Source: Agelaius tricolor
Taxonomy: Eukaryota > Chordata > Aves > Passeriformes > Icteridae
Length of the DNA stretch: 64,000 nucleotides
Assembly (NCBI GenBank): GCA_023055355.1
Contig: JALJCS010000006.1
Span: forward strand, 35,371,001 to 35,435,000
Reading direction: 5' to 3'
The notes below the pieces were generated by a model. The model was not told the origin of the DNA and searched no databases. It saw only the letters and a program-made list of their open reading frames with translations. Positions 1 to 12,203 of the stretch are shown here, in pieces (position 1 is the stretch's first letter; every line of letters starts with the position of its first letter). The position numbers and the translations under genes were made by a program.

Positions 1-1043
1 TGTGAGCCCAGCAGTGGTACAGCTCTTCTTTAACATCTCAGTCATCTCTGAGGGCACTCCTCATGCTGTCCTCGAGGACTCCTGGGGCAGTGCCTGATGC
101 TTCAGCAGGAGTTGGGGGTGCTCACCCTCTACTCTGAGCCCCCAGCAGGGCTGACTCAGCGCTGCCGCCTTTGTCACGGCACTCACAGAGGTGAGGACAC
201 ACGTTTCTGCAGGGAACCATCGAGTTATTAAAACCCATAGTGATGATATAAAAATAATATTCCCCTGAGGATATAATTTGTTTTACATGAGAGGAGGGCT
301 GACAAATGCCCCTGAGAAAGACTGTTATTGTTACTGTTAGAGTGCAAAATGTTGTAATAACAGTCTGAGAGGAAACTGGCTGCTTAAATGACAGGTTACC
401 AAACCTTCTCCCAATCATAAAGTGCCTCCTTTTTTCCCTAGTATTTTATATTTTACTTCCATGACCAGGGGAACTCTTTGTAATAAGGTGTTTAGTTCTT
501 GTGACTAATTTGCTCAAAGAAAAACAAATGCCTGTAACCTATTGTTATTCAGAACTGTTTTACTAAAACCATATTTCACTTAAGAAACACCTGAAAAACA
601 TTTTTACCCCCAGCCCTGCCTTTAAATAAATATTTTTTAGTACAGGTGTGTGTTTAGGTCACTTAGTTTTGTGGTATTGTTTCAGTTACTTGGCTGGATG
701 ATTGAAAATTAGTAAAATGTAAAAGGAGAAGACTTCAGTATAGAAAGGGAGATAAGAGAGAAGATAGATGTCTATAAAATTCTAAGTGGCACACAGAAAA
801 ATAGAGAATAAAGTGATGGAACTCTTATCCATAGGGTGTTGCATAAAATGAAAATTCCTATGGGTGCCTAAAGTAAATGTGCAAGCACATGGGAGTAAGA
901 AAACGACAAAATAGGTATCCCCATACATGGTGGTATTTCCTTCATTTCATGGGGTCCCTGATATACAAAACACTGGGTGTGAGGGCACAGTCTGAGCTTG
1001 TCACTTCAAACTTTTACTGTTCTTGTCCTCTCCCCTTGACTTT
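1..1043. other. Non-coding sequence, no recognised feature
   Basis: I see no gene, RNA or recognisable repeat here. Open frames are short and without domain-like content. Composition is moderately AT-rich and CpG-poor. The final part runs into an old LINE remnant. Confidence 0.6.
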
Positions 1044-1115
1044 GCTGCTGGTCAGCTGGAGACAGGTTACTGGGCTAGCTGGATCTTTGGTGTGGCCAAG
1101 TGTCTTGTTCTTCAT
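1044..1115 (+). mobile_element. Ancient CR1/L3-type LINE 3' end (remnant)
   Basis: The stretch contains the wording typical of the 3' end of old amniote CR1/L3-like LINEs: a 'ctggagacagg' block, then 'actgggctag', a 'tggatctttgg' block (consensus close to TGGACCTTTGG), and a 'ttgttctt' tail resembling the TTCTTATG-type ending. The match is diverged, with several substitutions and small gaps, as expected of a copy much older than the CR1 fragments elsewhere in the window. No coding part remains. The family assignment is from memory of the consensus, so the subfamily is uncertain; the orientation (3' end toward higher coordinates) is fairly secure. Confidence 0.55.
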
Positions 1116-2011
1116 TTACTGCATTTCCAGGTGTCCAGACAAATCATTCCTGCCTGTCAAAATTTGCAGGTGCATGTTGTATCACTTATGCTTTCTAGAA
1201 ATGTTAAAAGTAAATGGAAAAAAATTGTTTTTCTGCTTTACAGGGGGAGACTGAAAGATGGGGGATTCTTGATATCCTGGTCTAACTTTACCATGGTCCC
1301 TTGGGCTGCCTCTAATGCAGGTGAGCTGCATCTGATGTGAATTAAGAATGGCACAAGAATCCTCCCACACTGAACTGACTTTGAGCAAAAGTCGCAGTCA
1401 GAATGGGAGGAGTGAGTGTCTCCAGGCTGGATTCTGACCTGGAAAACACCTCTACTGCTATTTATGGTTATGGAATAGAGGCAGAGCCCCAAGACAAACC
1501 AGGGCTTCAGAATATGATTAAGAAGGAAGTTCCTTTCTTCTTCCTTGATACCTACCCAAGGGTTCTAAATGCTTTGAGTAGCTCAAGGGATGCCTTGGGG
1601 CAAAGCATTGTTTGTAATTCTTGTACTTGTGGGACAGACTTCTAGATTTCTCTGGGTGTAGAGGTGTTTTGAGTTGCTGTGTATAATGGAATTCTCCCTG
1701 TCAGCCTCTTGCTTTCTCCCTTTTCCCCCTTGCCTCTCTCTGCTTAACAGACTGAGCCAATGGGGACCCTGGAACTCTCTGTGGCTGTTTGATTCATAGA
1801 TTTAGCCCCTTTCTTAGTGCAGCAGCTTCATAAAATATTTCTCAAGGACAACTTTTCTCCCTAAAGGTTTGCTCAGCAGCAATGACTGTCTCATCTAGGT
1901 AATCTATTCTGATTAATTTGACTTTAGCTTTCTTGCTGCTCCAGTGGAGTCCAAATTTGTCAAGGACTTAAATATATATACGCTCACACATACACACCAG
2001 GGAAGTTTCAT
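1116..2011. other. Non-coding sequence, no recognised feature
   Basis: Several overlapping open frames of 60-125 codons lie here on both strands, overlapping each other. None has a domain or a convincing exon structure. I see no RNA gene or repeat apart from the flanking elements. Confidence 0.5.
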
Positions 2012-2088
2012 TAAAAACAAAAACAAAAACAAACCAACAACAACAACAAAAAAAACCCCAAATTAAAAAAAGAAAAAGAAGAAAAAGC
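2012..2088 (+). repeat. A-rich simple repeat, (AAAAAC)n and (CAA)n
   Basis: Starts with about three units of AAAAAC, passes through (CAA)n and ends in A-rich purine sequence. It could be the decayed A-tail of a plus-strand retroposon or just a microsatellite. I could not recognise a retroposon body immediately upstream. Confidence 0.8.
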
Positions 2089-2269
2089 AAAAATATGGAA
2101 CACAATGAACTGCCTCCTAATTTTATTAAGAGGCTCACTATTGGGAAAGGCACTGCTGTACCAGCCTGACCGAAGCGGCATGCAGCAAGCATCTAGCAGC
2201 TGAAGCTGCGAGCATTGAGTAGTTTCTGGCATAACCGCGAAGCGTCCAGGGTCACTCTGTGTGTTCGTG

Positions 2270-2480
2270 CACGGTATATATTCCTGTATTTATTTAATTT
2301 TATTTGATTTTCGGGCTCCGGTGCGTGTCCCGGCCGCGCTGCCCGGCCGCGGTGCGGAGCCCTCAGGCCGCGGCCGGCAGGGGGCGCTACCCGCGGGCCC
2401 TCAGGGCCCCTCAGGGCGCGGCTGCGGCCCCTGCAGCCACCGAGCCGGGCCGGGGCTCAGCTCCAGCCCAGCCGGGACGT
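2270..2480. promoter_or_regulatory. CpG island-like GC-rich block with upstream TATA-like sequence
   Basis: GC content rises abruptly near 2310. A hand count gives about 19 CpG dinucleotides in about 120 bases (2311-2430), whereas CpG is rare in the rest of the window. A TATA-like stretch (2275-2280) lies about 35 bases upstream of the GC-rich part. The block contains a CTCF-like motif and runs directly into a plus-strand CR1 fragment whose 5' portion is also CpG-rich. Retained CpGs suggest that the block is unmethylated in the germ line, as at promoters or insulators; that is inference. Alternatively it is GC-rich upstream sequence of the CR1 itself. A chance open frame of 188 codons (2304-2870) crosses island and CR1 and looks like a GC-driven artefact. 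Confidence 0.5.
2372..2389 (+). promoter_or_regulatory. CTCF-binding-site-like motif
   Basis: The sequence ggccggcagggggcgcta closely fits the known CTCF core (CC-N-N-CAG/AG-GGGGCGCTA type), including the invariant AGGGGGCGC part. The forward core reads on the plus strand. It sits inside the only CpG-rich block of the window. Binding depends on methylation and cell type and cannot be read from sequence. Confidence 0.6.
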
Positions 2481-3250
2481 GCAGCCGTCAAGGTGCTGCG
2501 CTGCAGCGGCTCGGGAGAGCCACCAGTATCGACACAGGCTGGGGGTAAAGGGATGGAGAGCGGGACCGAGAGCGGCCCTGCCGGGAAGGGCTGGGAAGGT
2601 GTCGGTGCATGGAACGCTGCCCGTGAGGCAGCCGTGTGCGCTCACAGCCCAGACAGACAATTGCAGCCCGGACTGCAGCCAAAGCAGCGCCTCCAGCAGG
2701 GTCAGGCAGGGGATGCTGCCCCTCTGCTCCCCTCTGGTGAGACCCCAGCTGGAGTATCCGGCTCTGGAGTCCCAGCACAGGAGGGACATGGACCTGCTGG
2801 AGCGAGTCCGGAGGAGAGCCGTGAGGCTCTGGTCACACACTGGAGCGCCTCTCCTATAGGCAAAAGCTGAGAGTTTAGCCAGGAGAAGAGGTGGCTCCGG
2901 GGAGGCTTTATTTCAGGTACAGAAAAAGGCTTATAACACAGATGAGGGCAAACGTGTTAGCTGTTGTGGTAGGAAAAGGGGCAATGGTTTTAAACCTTTG
3001 AAAGAGGGTTTGCTTTAGATGAGATATGAGGAAGAAACCTTTTACAATGGGGCTAATAAAACAGTGGGACAGGTTTCCTAGAGAAGTGGATGCCCCATCC
3101 CTGAAAACATTCAAGGTCAGTTTGGACAGGGTTCTGCATAACCTGACCTAGTTGAAGATGTCCCTGCACCTCAGAGTGGGAGTCAGACTAGGTGAACTTT
3201 AAAAGTCCCTTGCAACCCACACTATTCTGTTATTCCATGATTCTATGATC
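2480..3250 (+). mobile_element. CR1 LINE, 5'-truncated, 3' half of ORF2 plus 3' end
   Basis: A 5'-truncated CR1 non-LTR retrotransposon. From about 2483 the DNA follows the conserved C-terminal part of CR1 ORF2 (the reverse-transcriptase protein). Translated pieces include VRPQLEY near 2740 and RRDMDLLERVRRRA near 2780-2820, both hallmarks of the family. The reading frame is broken by stops and frameshifts after about 2860, so it is a dead copy. The non-coding end follows: the 'cctagagaagtggatgcccc' type block near 3075, the 'gttgaagatgtccctgc' block near 3150, and the terminal octamer-like repeat. The first 380 bases are GC-rich and still carry many CpGs, while the rest is AT-rich and decayed. 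It is the longest CR1 copy in the window. Confidence 0.93.
3222..3250 (+). repeat. CR1 terminal octamer repeat (ATTCTATG-like)
   Basis: Imperfect copies of an 8-bp unit (ttctgtta, ttccatga, ttctatga) mark the 3' end of the CR1. This tail replaces the poly(A) of other LINEs and is diagnostic for the family. Confidence 0.85.
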
Positions 3251-6200
3251 TAGATGTTATCCTACACTCTTTTCTCTCTCTGTATTTGCTTGTTTAGCTA
3301 GAAACCTGTCTATTTCTTGTAATCTATTCTGGTAGAGGAAACTAGTTTTTATAAACCCTCTTACACAGGTCTTTCTTACCTGTACTCCTTGCTCATAAAA
3401 CACACTTATCCTTAAACAACATTTGGCCACTTTGCTGTCATAGCTTAGATTATTTAAGTGGGAATTGATAATGGAATTCATGAAGAAAGGAGTTAAATCT
3501 CTTCTATCATAAACCAATACAAGCATCACTTTCTTGCAGAACTAAAAGAAAAGCTGAGGTAAAATGCAAGAAGAGTGAAGACAGAGCACCCTTAAAGATG
3601 CTGATAGGGTCTTGGATGACCCCAGAAACTGAAGGATAATGTGACTGGAAAACATCTTTACTGATGGGCTGTGATGAATTTCTAGGTCCCCAAGAAAATA
3701 AGTCAGTCTTCTATTCAGCTGTGGCTTCTCTGCCTCTCCTCCTGTAGTGAATGCAAGTTTGAGTAAGGAGAGGAAACATGACAGGGGAAGTGAAGGTAAG
3801 CCTGGTTTTCATCATACCCCATGGGGTATTAATGTTGGAATGGCTGTGAGTTAACTAGAGCACTTACAGGTGTCTTTGTGAGGCACTTAAGCTGGCAGTG
3901 AAAAAAAATATCTCTGAGCTGTGGAGCTCATTGTACAGCTTCAGAGAAGATGGCTATAAATCAGGTTTTTTTCCCTTTCCCCCCATGCTGTCTGTCCCAC
4001 AGGCACCTGTGTGCCTGACCCCAAAGGGTATGTGCCTCAGCTGGCCCCGTGATTCAGGTCCCAGCTGTGGCATGCTTTCACTTGACCACCTGCCTTTGCC
4101 ACAAAATCTGTTGTGCTGTTGGTCAGCAGGTGAATACCTAACCCTGGTCCTGTTTGTTAAGTGCTTGATGCCCTGAGCTGCCCTTTAATCCAGGTGGGAC
4201 TGAAAACATCCTTTTACACAACTCCTGAGGGTGTCCAAGCTTAAAAATGTGAGCTGTGATGGGTGACTCTCAAGAAGCGTCTCAAAGCTGGGATTAGAAT
4301 ATCTCACTGAAATAGGGCTGATTCCCCAAAACTCAGGAGGGCTGAGCCCTTGTGGGTTAGCAAAGAAAGGCAGACGAATTTCCCAGAGCCCTGATGTACA
4401 GAACTTTCCTAATTTTCCATTTGGGTTGCTTTCCTTCTCTTTATTCTAAGATTGTCTGTAGCTTTGGAGGGTCTCCTCTCCAGGACGCCGTCTCATTCCC
4501 AAGGGCATGCCAGAGATGAGACTACCGTGCCTTTTACGTCACTGGGTGCTTTTGGTATTGGCAATTCACTGCAAAGAAGAAGATCATGAGAATTGATTCC
4601 AGCTAGGATGGGATAAGCAGACAGAGGCTGTTCAGAGAGGCAGACTCCAGATGCTTGTCTGTGTGGTGCATTACCTTTCTTTACTTGTTCAAGGGCACCA
4701 TTGAAAGGTGGATGCATTGGAAGCATTAGCATTCCTCCACACCTTCTGAATAATTTTACTATTTTATAGCAGTTAATTTTGTTTGAATTTCTTCCTGTTG
4801 TTTTCTTTTCCAATCCCCACCACTTAGGAGGTCAACAGAAAGCTCCAGCTTGCCTCATATTTATTCAGTGACTTATTCAGATCAGCATCTGTCTCTTCAG
4901 AGTTCTCACATTTAACCCCTTACTTTGGGTAGACCTTTACTTCTAGGTCTGGAGATAATTCACTAAATGTCCTCTGCAGTCTGATTATGACATTGAATTT
5001 GGAGGAAGATTTCTGCTTCACACAGTTGAAAATTACTCAAGGGAATGTTGTGTACTTGTTTTCTTTTATGTTAGACATTTTGCTCTTCCCACAGAAGTAT
5101 AACTTTAAAAGCAATATGTTCTGTGTTATCATATCTAAGTAAAGTCATTAAAAATATCTATACCATAGCATTGATAGATTAAACCCAGGTTGTTCCCACA
5201 AGAATCAAATACTCAAATCGATACTTCTCTCCAAACCAACTTTATTATTTTTAAGCAGCTTTTTATTGTTTAAGGAATGTGTATGTGACAGGAATTATCA
5301 GCCAGAGCTATGTCTTAGGTAATAAACTAGTGTTCAAAGTTGCCCAACAGAAAGTTGCCCAAGAGTTTTATCTCCTGATATTTTTTTGGGAGGGGGAGAG
5401 TGGTGGGAAGGCTTGATTTTACTTCCTATTTGAACGTAGTCTTTTAGTAAGACTTTCCTGCTATTGGCCATGTACTTTTGCCTCCCAAGTGTTTGGGAGT
5501 CTTATTCTGAGGTGCACTTAGGTCTGAATAGCTGCTCTCTGTGTTTAGGCTGTGAGTAAAACCCATTCCCTGTCCTTCTTGGCTTCCCATGGTGCTAAAT
5601 GAAAGGGAAAGTGGTGCAAGACATGTAGTTGAGGTGCCAGCTCTCATGGGACCCTTGTGATCTGTGGCACCATCTCTGGTAGCTTCAGGATGAGCAGGAG
5701 GCAGCAGCCAGTCCCCACTGCAAACACAGGATCTGAAAGAAAACACGCAATAGGAATTCTCTGTAGCATCTTCCCCTTGGTCCCCTGTGTCTGAACAGAC
5801 GTGATAAATCCACTTTGTGCACAGCGTATAGATTTTTACTCTTCTGTTGTGTGCTCAGATATGCAGAGAGGACATATATGGTAGACATAGAATTGCAGAT
5901 GCAGGTAATATTTTTAAGCCGAAACATTTTTCTCACTGAAGAACAAGTCTGCATTTATCAAAGATTTCAATGAAGGGGTGTCTGGTTTGTCTTCCACAAA
6001 AAAGGATTATGCGAATATTTAACTTTAACATTTGCTCTATGATTTTTTTTAAAACAATGTCTCTGTTGGGAGTTTGCTAAATTTTTTAGACACAGCAATC
6101 TATAAATATTGGAGTTACTTCAAACACTTCTGTTACTCCCAAAAATGTTACTCTCTTCTCTCTAACAATTTAAAAAGGACTTAGTAACAAAAACTTCCCA

Positions 6201-6550
6201 TACCTAAATTTCTCTAAATATAAGAATTGACCTACAGTGACTCTTTGAATACAAAATAAACTTATAAGTTGAGTAGTCAGCTTTTATTCCTTCTAGTGTT
6301 TCTGTAGAGTGATTGTCTACAGCTGATACTAAATTAAAATATTATTTGTAAAATTATGAATTTGAAAATTTAATTAGGAATTTGAAATTGATACTTACTT
6401 GGAAATTTGTTTCCATTTGATTTACACCTACCTTATTTTATGAGAACAAATGCAACAGCAGACTATACAGGGATCCCAATTTTTTTTAAAAGAAAATGTA
6501 TATTTATTTTTATAGTTATATAATTATATTATCATACAATTATATATTAT
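3251..6550. other. AT-rich non-coding sequence
   Basis: No gene, RNA or identifiable transposon recognised. Open frames are at most about 106 codons and unremarkable. The part from 6000 on becomes very AT-rich and leads into the hexanucleotide repeat. Confidence 0.55.
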
Positions 6551-6590
6551 TTATATTTATATTTATATTTATATTTATATTTATATTTAT
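6551..6590. repeat. Microsatellite (TTATAT)n, about 6-7 units
   Basis: Uninterrupted hexanucleotide repeat inside a longer AT-only stretch (about 6490-6600). Likely polymorphic in length. Confidence 0.9.
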
Positions 6591-8378
6591 TTTATATGTT
6601 TTAAGGCACAGGAAGAATCTAGTTGTGAACAATATTTATTAGTACTTTCATTTGCAGTTAGGGCCAACATATAAGTGTGTGATCTAGGTAACTAGATGAG
6701 TGCTAGATTAGGAGTGCTGGAGAATTAAGGTCTTGATTTTCAGAGCAATCTGTTGAATGAACAACTTTGTTTATTGTGCTTGTAAACTCAGCCTTTGTTT
6801 AAGAAGAGTAAATATTTTTACAGATGTAAACACACGGCCCATTGTGTGGTGATAGAATTCAGATGAATACCTTCCCTGGACTATGCTCAAGTGTCTGTAT
6901 TATTTTTCATGATCATTTCCTTCCAAGGATGACACTTGCAAAGCATGCTGCTTTGGCCAGGGAAACAGCAACTTACTTTTGCAGTTTCCATCTTTATTTG
7001 TTATGGGGTACATACTTTGATTTAGGAATTGTTGCAACTAAATGATGGAGAGGCAAAAGTTAATGACATCGTCACTATGTCTGGAAATGTCCAGAGAAAA
7101 ATTACACTGTGCCATGGTGTCCTCATCCTTATTATATGTAGTGGAGGCCCAGGGAAGCAGTGCTGGCTCAGGACAAGAGTTGGGAAGGGCACAGCCAAGG
7201 CCTCTGCATAGAAAGAGCACAGAGGAGGTGCTCTGCAGAAGATTTCCTACATTTCCAGAAGGATCATGCACTGCAGAAGGCAAAACTAATGGAGAGGTCT
7301 CTTAATAATTCTCTACCTAAAAGTAGAGAGTATCTGGAAGTATCTTTGTACGTGATTTGTGAAATTTCTGTGTGGGTTTAGAGTTGTTTCTTCATGAAGC
7401 TGCCTGCATCTGTAGAATTAGTTGAGAAAAAATTTATGACACAGGAAAAAAACATCAATATACGTCAATATGTCTTGTTGTTTTGGTGAACTATTATGTC
7501 TTAGTGCTAGAAATAATTTGAAAGCTATACTTTTATTGGATATGAAAAAAAGGACGGAAAAAAAAAATTGTATGGCCCCATGTTTTTGGTGTCGGGAATT
7601 TTTTGGTTGTTTTCCATCCCCAAGGTCCCCCTGCCCAAGTGTTTCTTAAACCCTAATAACCTTGCTGGCTTTTGCAAAGAGAATTTCCTACCACTCAAAG
7701 AAAGACCAAGGCAAGATATTGTTCCTGAGAATGTGACATTTGACTTGAAGACAAGATCACATACTTCTGAAGATAATACAATCTCAGGACTATATTCCTG
7801 GTGTGTGACTGGATGCTTTCACCAAGAAAGAATTGCTCATTTAACTTTGAGAAAAAGAGTTAAAGCAACATTTTCTTGGGTGGGGATGGTGACTAATATG
7901 CATTGCTTTTATGGAAACATGCAGCCAAAAAGGAGTATAACTGATGGATAATTAGTAGATGTGAGATGGATATATGACCTTCCGTCCTAAAGACAAGTTC
8001 TTGCCCATTATCACTTGATCATAGGAACTGTCTGGAGAGAAGCATTTGGGGCTTTGAGATTGCTGAAAGCCTTCATTTTGTCGTTCTTGTGTTTGATGCT
8101 TTGCAGAGCACCTTCTCCTACTCTGTGTCTTAAGCTCACCATGCAGGACACAGAGAGGAGAAATTCCTCTTTTTTTCTACACCTGTCCTCCACTTATGAG
8201 GGGGAAAAAACTTCCTCATTCCTCTTGTCAGGGCAAGATTTATCCTGTAGAATGCAAGCTTTATGGATCTTTTTTCTTTGCCTGCTTTTTTTAATTGAAT
8301 GCTAGGAGTGATTTCTCTAAGAATGCAGAGAGCAACCAGCCTGGAATACCAAAATATGGCTCCTTCTTAATTAACCAA
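6591..8378. other. Non-coding sequence, no recognised feature
   Basis: Contains a 127-codon open frame (7568-7951, +) and several of 60-96 codons. None shows a domain, a signal peptide with supporting context, or a family I recognise. I see no RNA gene or repeat. Confidence 0.5.
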
Positions 8379-8740
8379 GCAATCATCAACTTGATCGAAT
8401 CTCTTTGAAGTTTTCCAGCAAGTACGTGCACGCCATATGCAAAGAGATCAGTAATGTGGAATGGCAGTGCTGGCAGTAAGGTCAGCTTCTTGATCAATAA
8501 TAACTCAGCCTGAGCAGACATTTAATCTGAAAGAAAGAGGTCATCTCCAATCAGGTCTTGTAAAAGATCAACCAACAAAATCTAATCACTGATTGCCGAA
8601 TATTTAGTCATGCAGTGACCTTGGTTACTATTGTTTAATCATACATTATTAGCTAATTCCTCTTAGCTCCAGCTTGTGAATTAGATTTTGTCCTAATTAT
8701 TGTTACAACTATTAAAGAAGGAAGACATTACATTTTATAT
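8379..8740. promoter_or_regulatory. Candidate conserved non-coding element (enhancer-like)
   Basis: This block looks different from its surroundings. It has complex, non-repetitive sequence with closely spaced candidate factor sites: a POU/octamer-like catatgcaaag (8434-8444), a TEAD-like GGAATG within tgtggaatg (8456-8464), and several homeodomain cores (TAAT/ATTA) at about 8636-8702. Such clusters are typical of deeply conserved developmental enhancers in gene deserts. This is a judgement from composition; no alignment was possible. Confidence 0.3.
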
Positions 8741-11700
8741 GACACTGACTTCATAGGCCAGAGCCAGCAAAATCAAATCCAAAATGTTTCTGTGAGGCTG
8801 AGTCTTTCTGTCTCCGTATCATTCCTAACAAATATTTCTTCAGCCTTTTCTTAAGGACCTCTTGTGTTGGTCAATCCCCAGCTTCTCAACATAGCAGAAT
8901 GTTATAACATATCTTTAACTCATGCACAGGGGAAAGTAAGGAATATGTAATTTCATGGGTACACTGAAGCAGAGCATCTCACTATCGAATGTCATCAGTG
9001 TTGGCAATGAACCAAATGCTAGAAGTCGCCTAAAATGAAAGAATTTGTGTGTTTACATAGGGTTGATATCCCTGATAACTTAGTTAATTTTTAAGAGCAT
9101 ATTGTAAGGGGACCAGTTCATGGTAGCAGTAAAAGAACCAGCAGCCTAAATAAAAGTGAGGGAGAATAATCTTCAGATCCAGATTCACCTTGCTGTTATA
9201 AGGTGACTTATTTCCCTCAGTTCTGACTGACCAGGGGTGAATAGGAGATGGGAAATCACTTTGAATTTTTGAAACATTATATCTCAATATATATTGAGAA
9301 TGCCCAGAGATACTGAAGATGCAAGTCACTCAGATTGCTTCTGTGTTTGAAAAAGAACCAAACAATAAAACTAACAAGAAAAATAAAATAAACTCACACT
9401 GGATTTGGGATTACAATAATCTGCTGGCTCACAGGGAGACAGTATTTTAAGGCCAGTATTAAATCCAGGATGATCAAAATAGGATTTTGATGTGATTGTT
9501 GAATCCTCAGCTCTAGCATCCAGAATGTGTTAGGTGTAAACCTGCAATAAAACTACTTTTTTATACTTTTTATTTTTTTTTAAATTTAGGCTAGAATTGT
9601 GCAGTGTAGCACAACTTTGTTGTATCCCATGTGTCTCAAGCTGCATAAAAGCATGATATGAAGATAAAGAAATCATAGCTTTTTACTGCAGCTTTGGTTC
9701 ATCTTGAAGCCTGTGAGAAGGTGAAAATACAGATCCCTGCAGATCAGCCCTCCTGTTGGGTGTCTTTTGGCTGACCCGCTGCCCCGGCTGCACTCAACAA
9801 GTGACCTGTTCTCTGTCAAACACCAAAAAGATACAAAGATGCTTTTACTCTCTGACAATTTTTGGAAGGACTTACCTCAGCAGAACCAAATCTGTGCATC
9901 CCATGGCTGAGCAATGACATTTGAGGATAAACACCAAAATGTGATGGCATCTCAGCAGGGGGAATTCCAGAGCTCCCGACTGTGCTTATTCTTTCAGAAG
10001 AGCCCCTTGGTGAGCTGTAGCTGTCATGGTGCTCTCTCCAAACCCCTGGCTGTGAAACACACATGTGACAGCTGTGTGCCAGGTGTGTCCAGAGGCTATT
10101 GTGCCAGGACCAGTGTCAGTGCTGGTCTGCAGCAGGACACTCTGTCTGCTTTTCACGTTCTTATGAGAGAATATGCGTGTCTGCCAGCTTCACCTGCACT
10201 TGCTTATTTCTTACACACTCTACTAACCCTTGCTTGTGGGATTCTGAGCCCAAAAATGTGTCTGCAGTTTTTTTTCCAAGTGTATTAACTGTTCTCACCT
10301 GAGGTGCCGCCTAACTCAGTGTACTCTGTCTCCTTTCACCATAACTCAGTTACACAGACCTCTGTTATGTTACTCTTTGACCATAATTTCAGTAACAATA
10401 GAGCTCTACTGACATCAGCTTCCTCTTAAAGGCAGTGCTGACCCATTTCATGTCTTAAAATTCAGCAGTGATCCATGACAGGCTGCACCAGGCATAAATT
10501 AGAATTTTGTGTCTTTTGAAGGAAAAAATGAGAGAAATATTAACTAGATGTTGTTCAATTAACGTTGGCAGTTGGTAACTATTTTTGTTTGTTTGTTTTG
10601 AAGTCTTGACATCAGACTGCTTATTTATTACAGTGTTTTTTTATGAGGGGAAATTTTAGTATTTTGCATCTGCTGGTCTCAGATTTTTGGGTTTCGAATT
10701 GTTATTCTCACACAAATTTAAGATGGGGCTCTGATGCCTCCCATATCAGAGTCACATAATTCGTGATGGAGCTAAGGAAAGTGATTTCAGGTTCTTCTTG
10801 GTAATCTTGAGAGATATCACTCTACTGCTTTATGCCTCAGCCATCCAACTGGGAAAGCTATGTATAAATCAAGATCACAAGCAAAGTTAAATGATGCCTC
10901 AGTGGGTATATTCAGTGCAAAAACTTATTTTCTGTATTTTATCTTTCCTTCAGATGGCTGTCCTAGTAGACAGTCACACTGGGATTTCATTTTACATGAA
11001 AAGAGAAAATAACTTTTACTGAAGGACTCATTGTGGCTTAGCCTTGCAAATCTGCAAATATTAGACCTCAAATGTACTGAAATCTGGAAGATTGATCTTG
11101 CAGAAGCCAATGTTATAACCTCAAACAAATTGATATGCTGTTTGCTGTGTCCTCTGGCCAGAGACTAAAATGAGTCACATGTTTGTTTTAGTGCATCTTT
11201 TAAATGTTTTATCATGGTTATTGAACCATGCATATGATGTTTTGATAAGCAAGGATTTTAGAAACACTTTAAATACTGATTTCATAGCTGATAACTAATT
11301 TTAGTGATTTTAGTCAGAATTAGTTAAATTTATCCAGGCTTTCAGCCTTTGTTTAAAGTCAAAACTAGGAGGGAAGGGGGGAGTCGAGCCACAGCAAGCT
11401 CTGCAAAGTTGGCTTTGTTTTATTGTCAGATAAAATACCATAAACCTCATACAGTGTCTGATTCCACAAAAAGATTTCTACGGGAGAGGATTTTTTTTTT
11501 CTGTCATTTCATATTGTATATTTTCTTTCTCTTGGAGTAATGTGTTTATTTCCTTATTACAAGTGGAACTGAGTCCTCTGTTCTCAGTACAGTTAAGGGT
11601 TGTGGGTACTCAAAAGGATGGATGCTTTTGAGGTGCAGGATCTATCAGCCTCTGGGTACCTTTTCTCCTCTGATTCAGCACAGCTAAGTGTTAACAATGT

Positions 11701-12164
11701 CTCCTAGGAAAGGGAAAAAATAGCCTTTCTGCTTAGCTGCTGCTATTGGAGTGTCTGTTTTCCTTTTATATTTATTGTATACCGTGACACTACAACATAG
11801 ATATATAAACAGAGTGGATGCTACTAGGAACTGTATGTGTGTTTGCATGTCCTTGTGTGTGCATTGAATAGGAATTTTCCCCAGAAATACATTAATTTTC
11901 ATTGCATTGAGATATTGGCAGGGAAAAAAGCCAGCAGAGGCTTTAACCCTCTAGGGTGCTGTCTGTCTACATATGTGATCTCCCTCTGAAGTGCCCTGGG
12001 CTAAGCAGAGCACATCATAGCAGGGGAGGCTAGAAAAGGCAGCAGATCTTGTTCCTGTGCACAAACCTGACATTTTATATCCCAGATGGTAGTTTTATGG
12101 GCCATTATGATACTTCAGACTGACTCAATAGGTGAAATGACAGAATGAAAATAGTCCTATTGCC
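8741..12164. other. Non-coding sequence, no recognised feature
   Basis: AT-rich sequence with short low-complexity runs (for example T-rich near 9560-9590 and (GTTT)n near 10585-10600). No gene or transposon recognised; open frames reach 124 codons (9914-10288, +) without domain-like content. Confidence 0.5.
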
Positions 12165-12203
12165 AAAAAAGAAAAAGGAAAAAAGAAAAAGAAAGAAGAA
12201 AGG
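12165..12203 (+). repeat. A/G-rich purine tract
   Basis: About 39 bases of pure purine on the plus strand, made of A runs broken by G. Low-complexity sequence, probably without function. Confidence 0.8.

Noticed and set aside
2304..2870. 188-codon open frame over the CpG island
   Set aside because: Alanine/glycine/arginine-rich translation caused by GC content, out of frame with the real CR1 ORF2 homology in the same DNA.
7568..7951. 127-codon plus-strand open frame
   Set aside because: No family recognised, no exon signals, no repeat structure.
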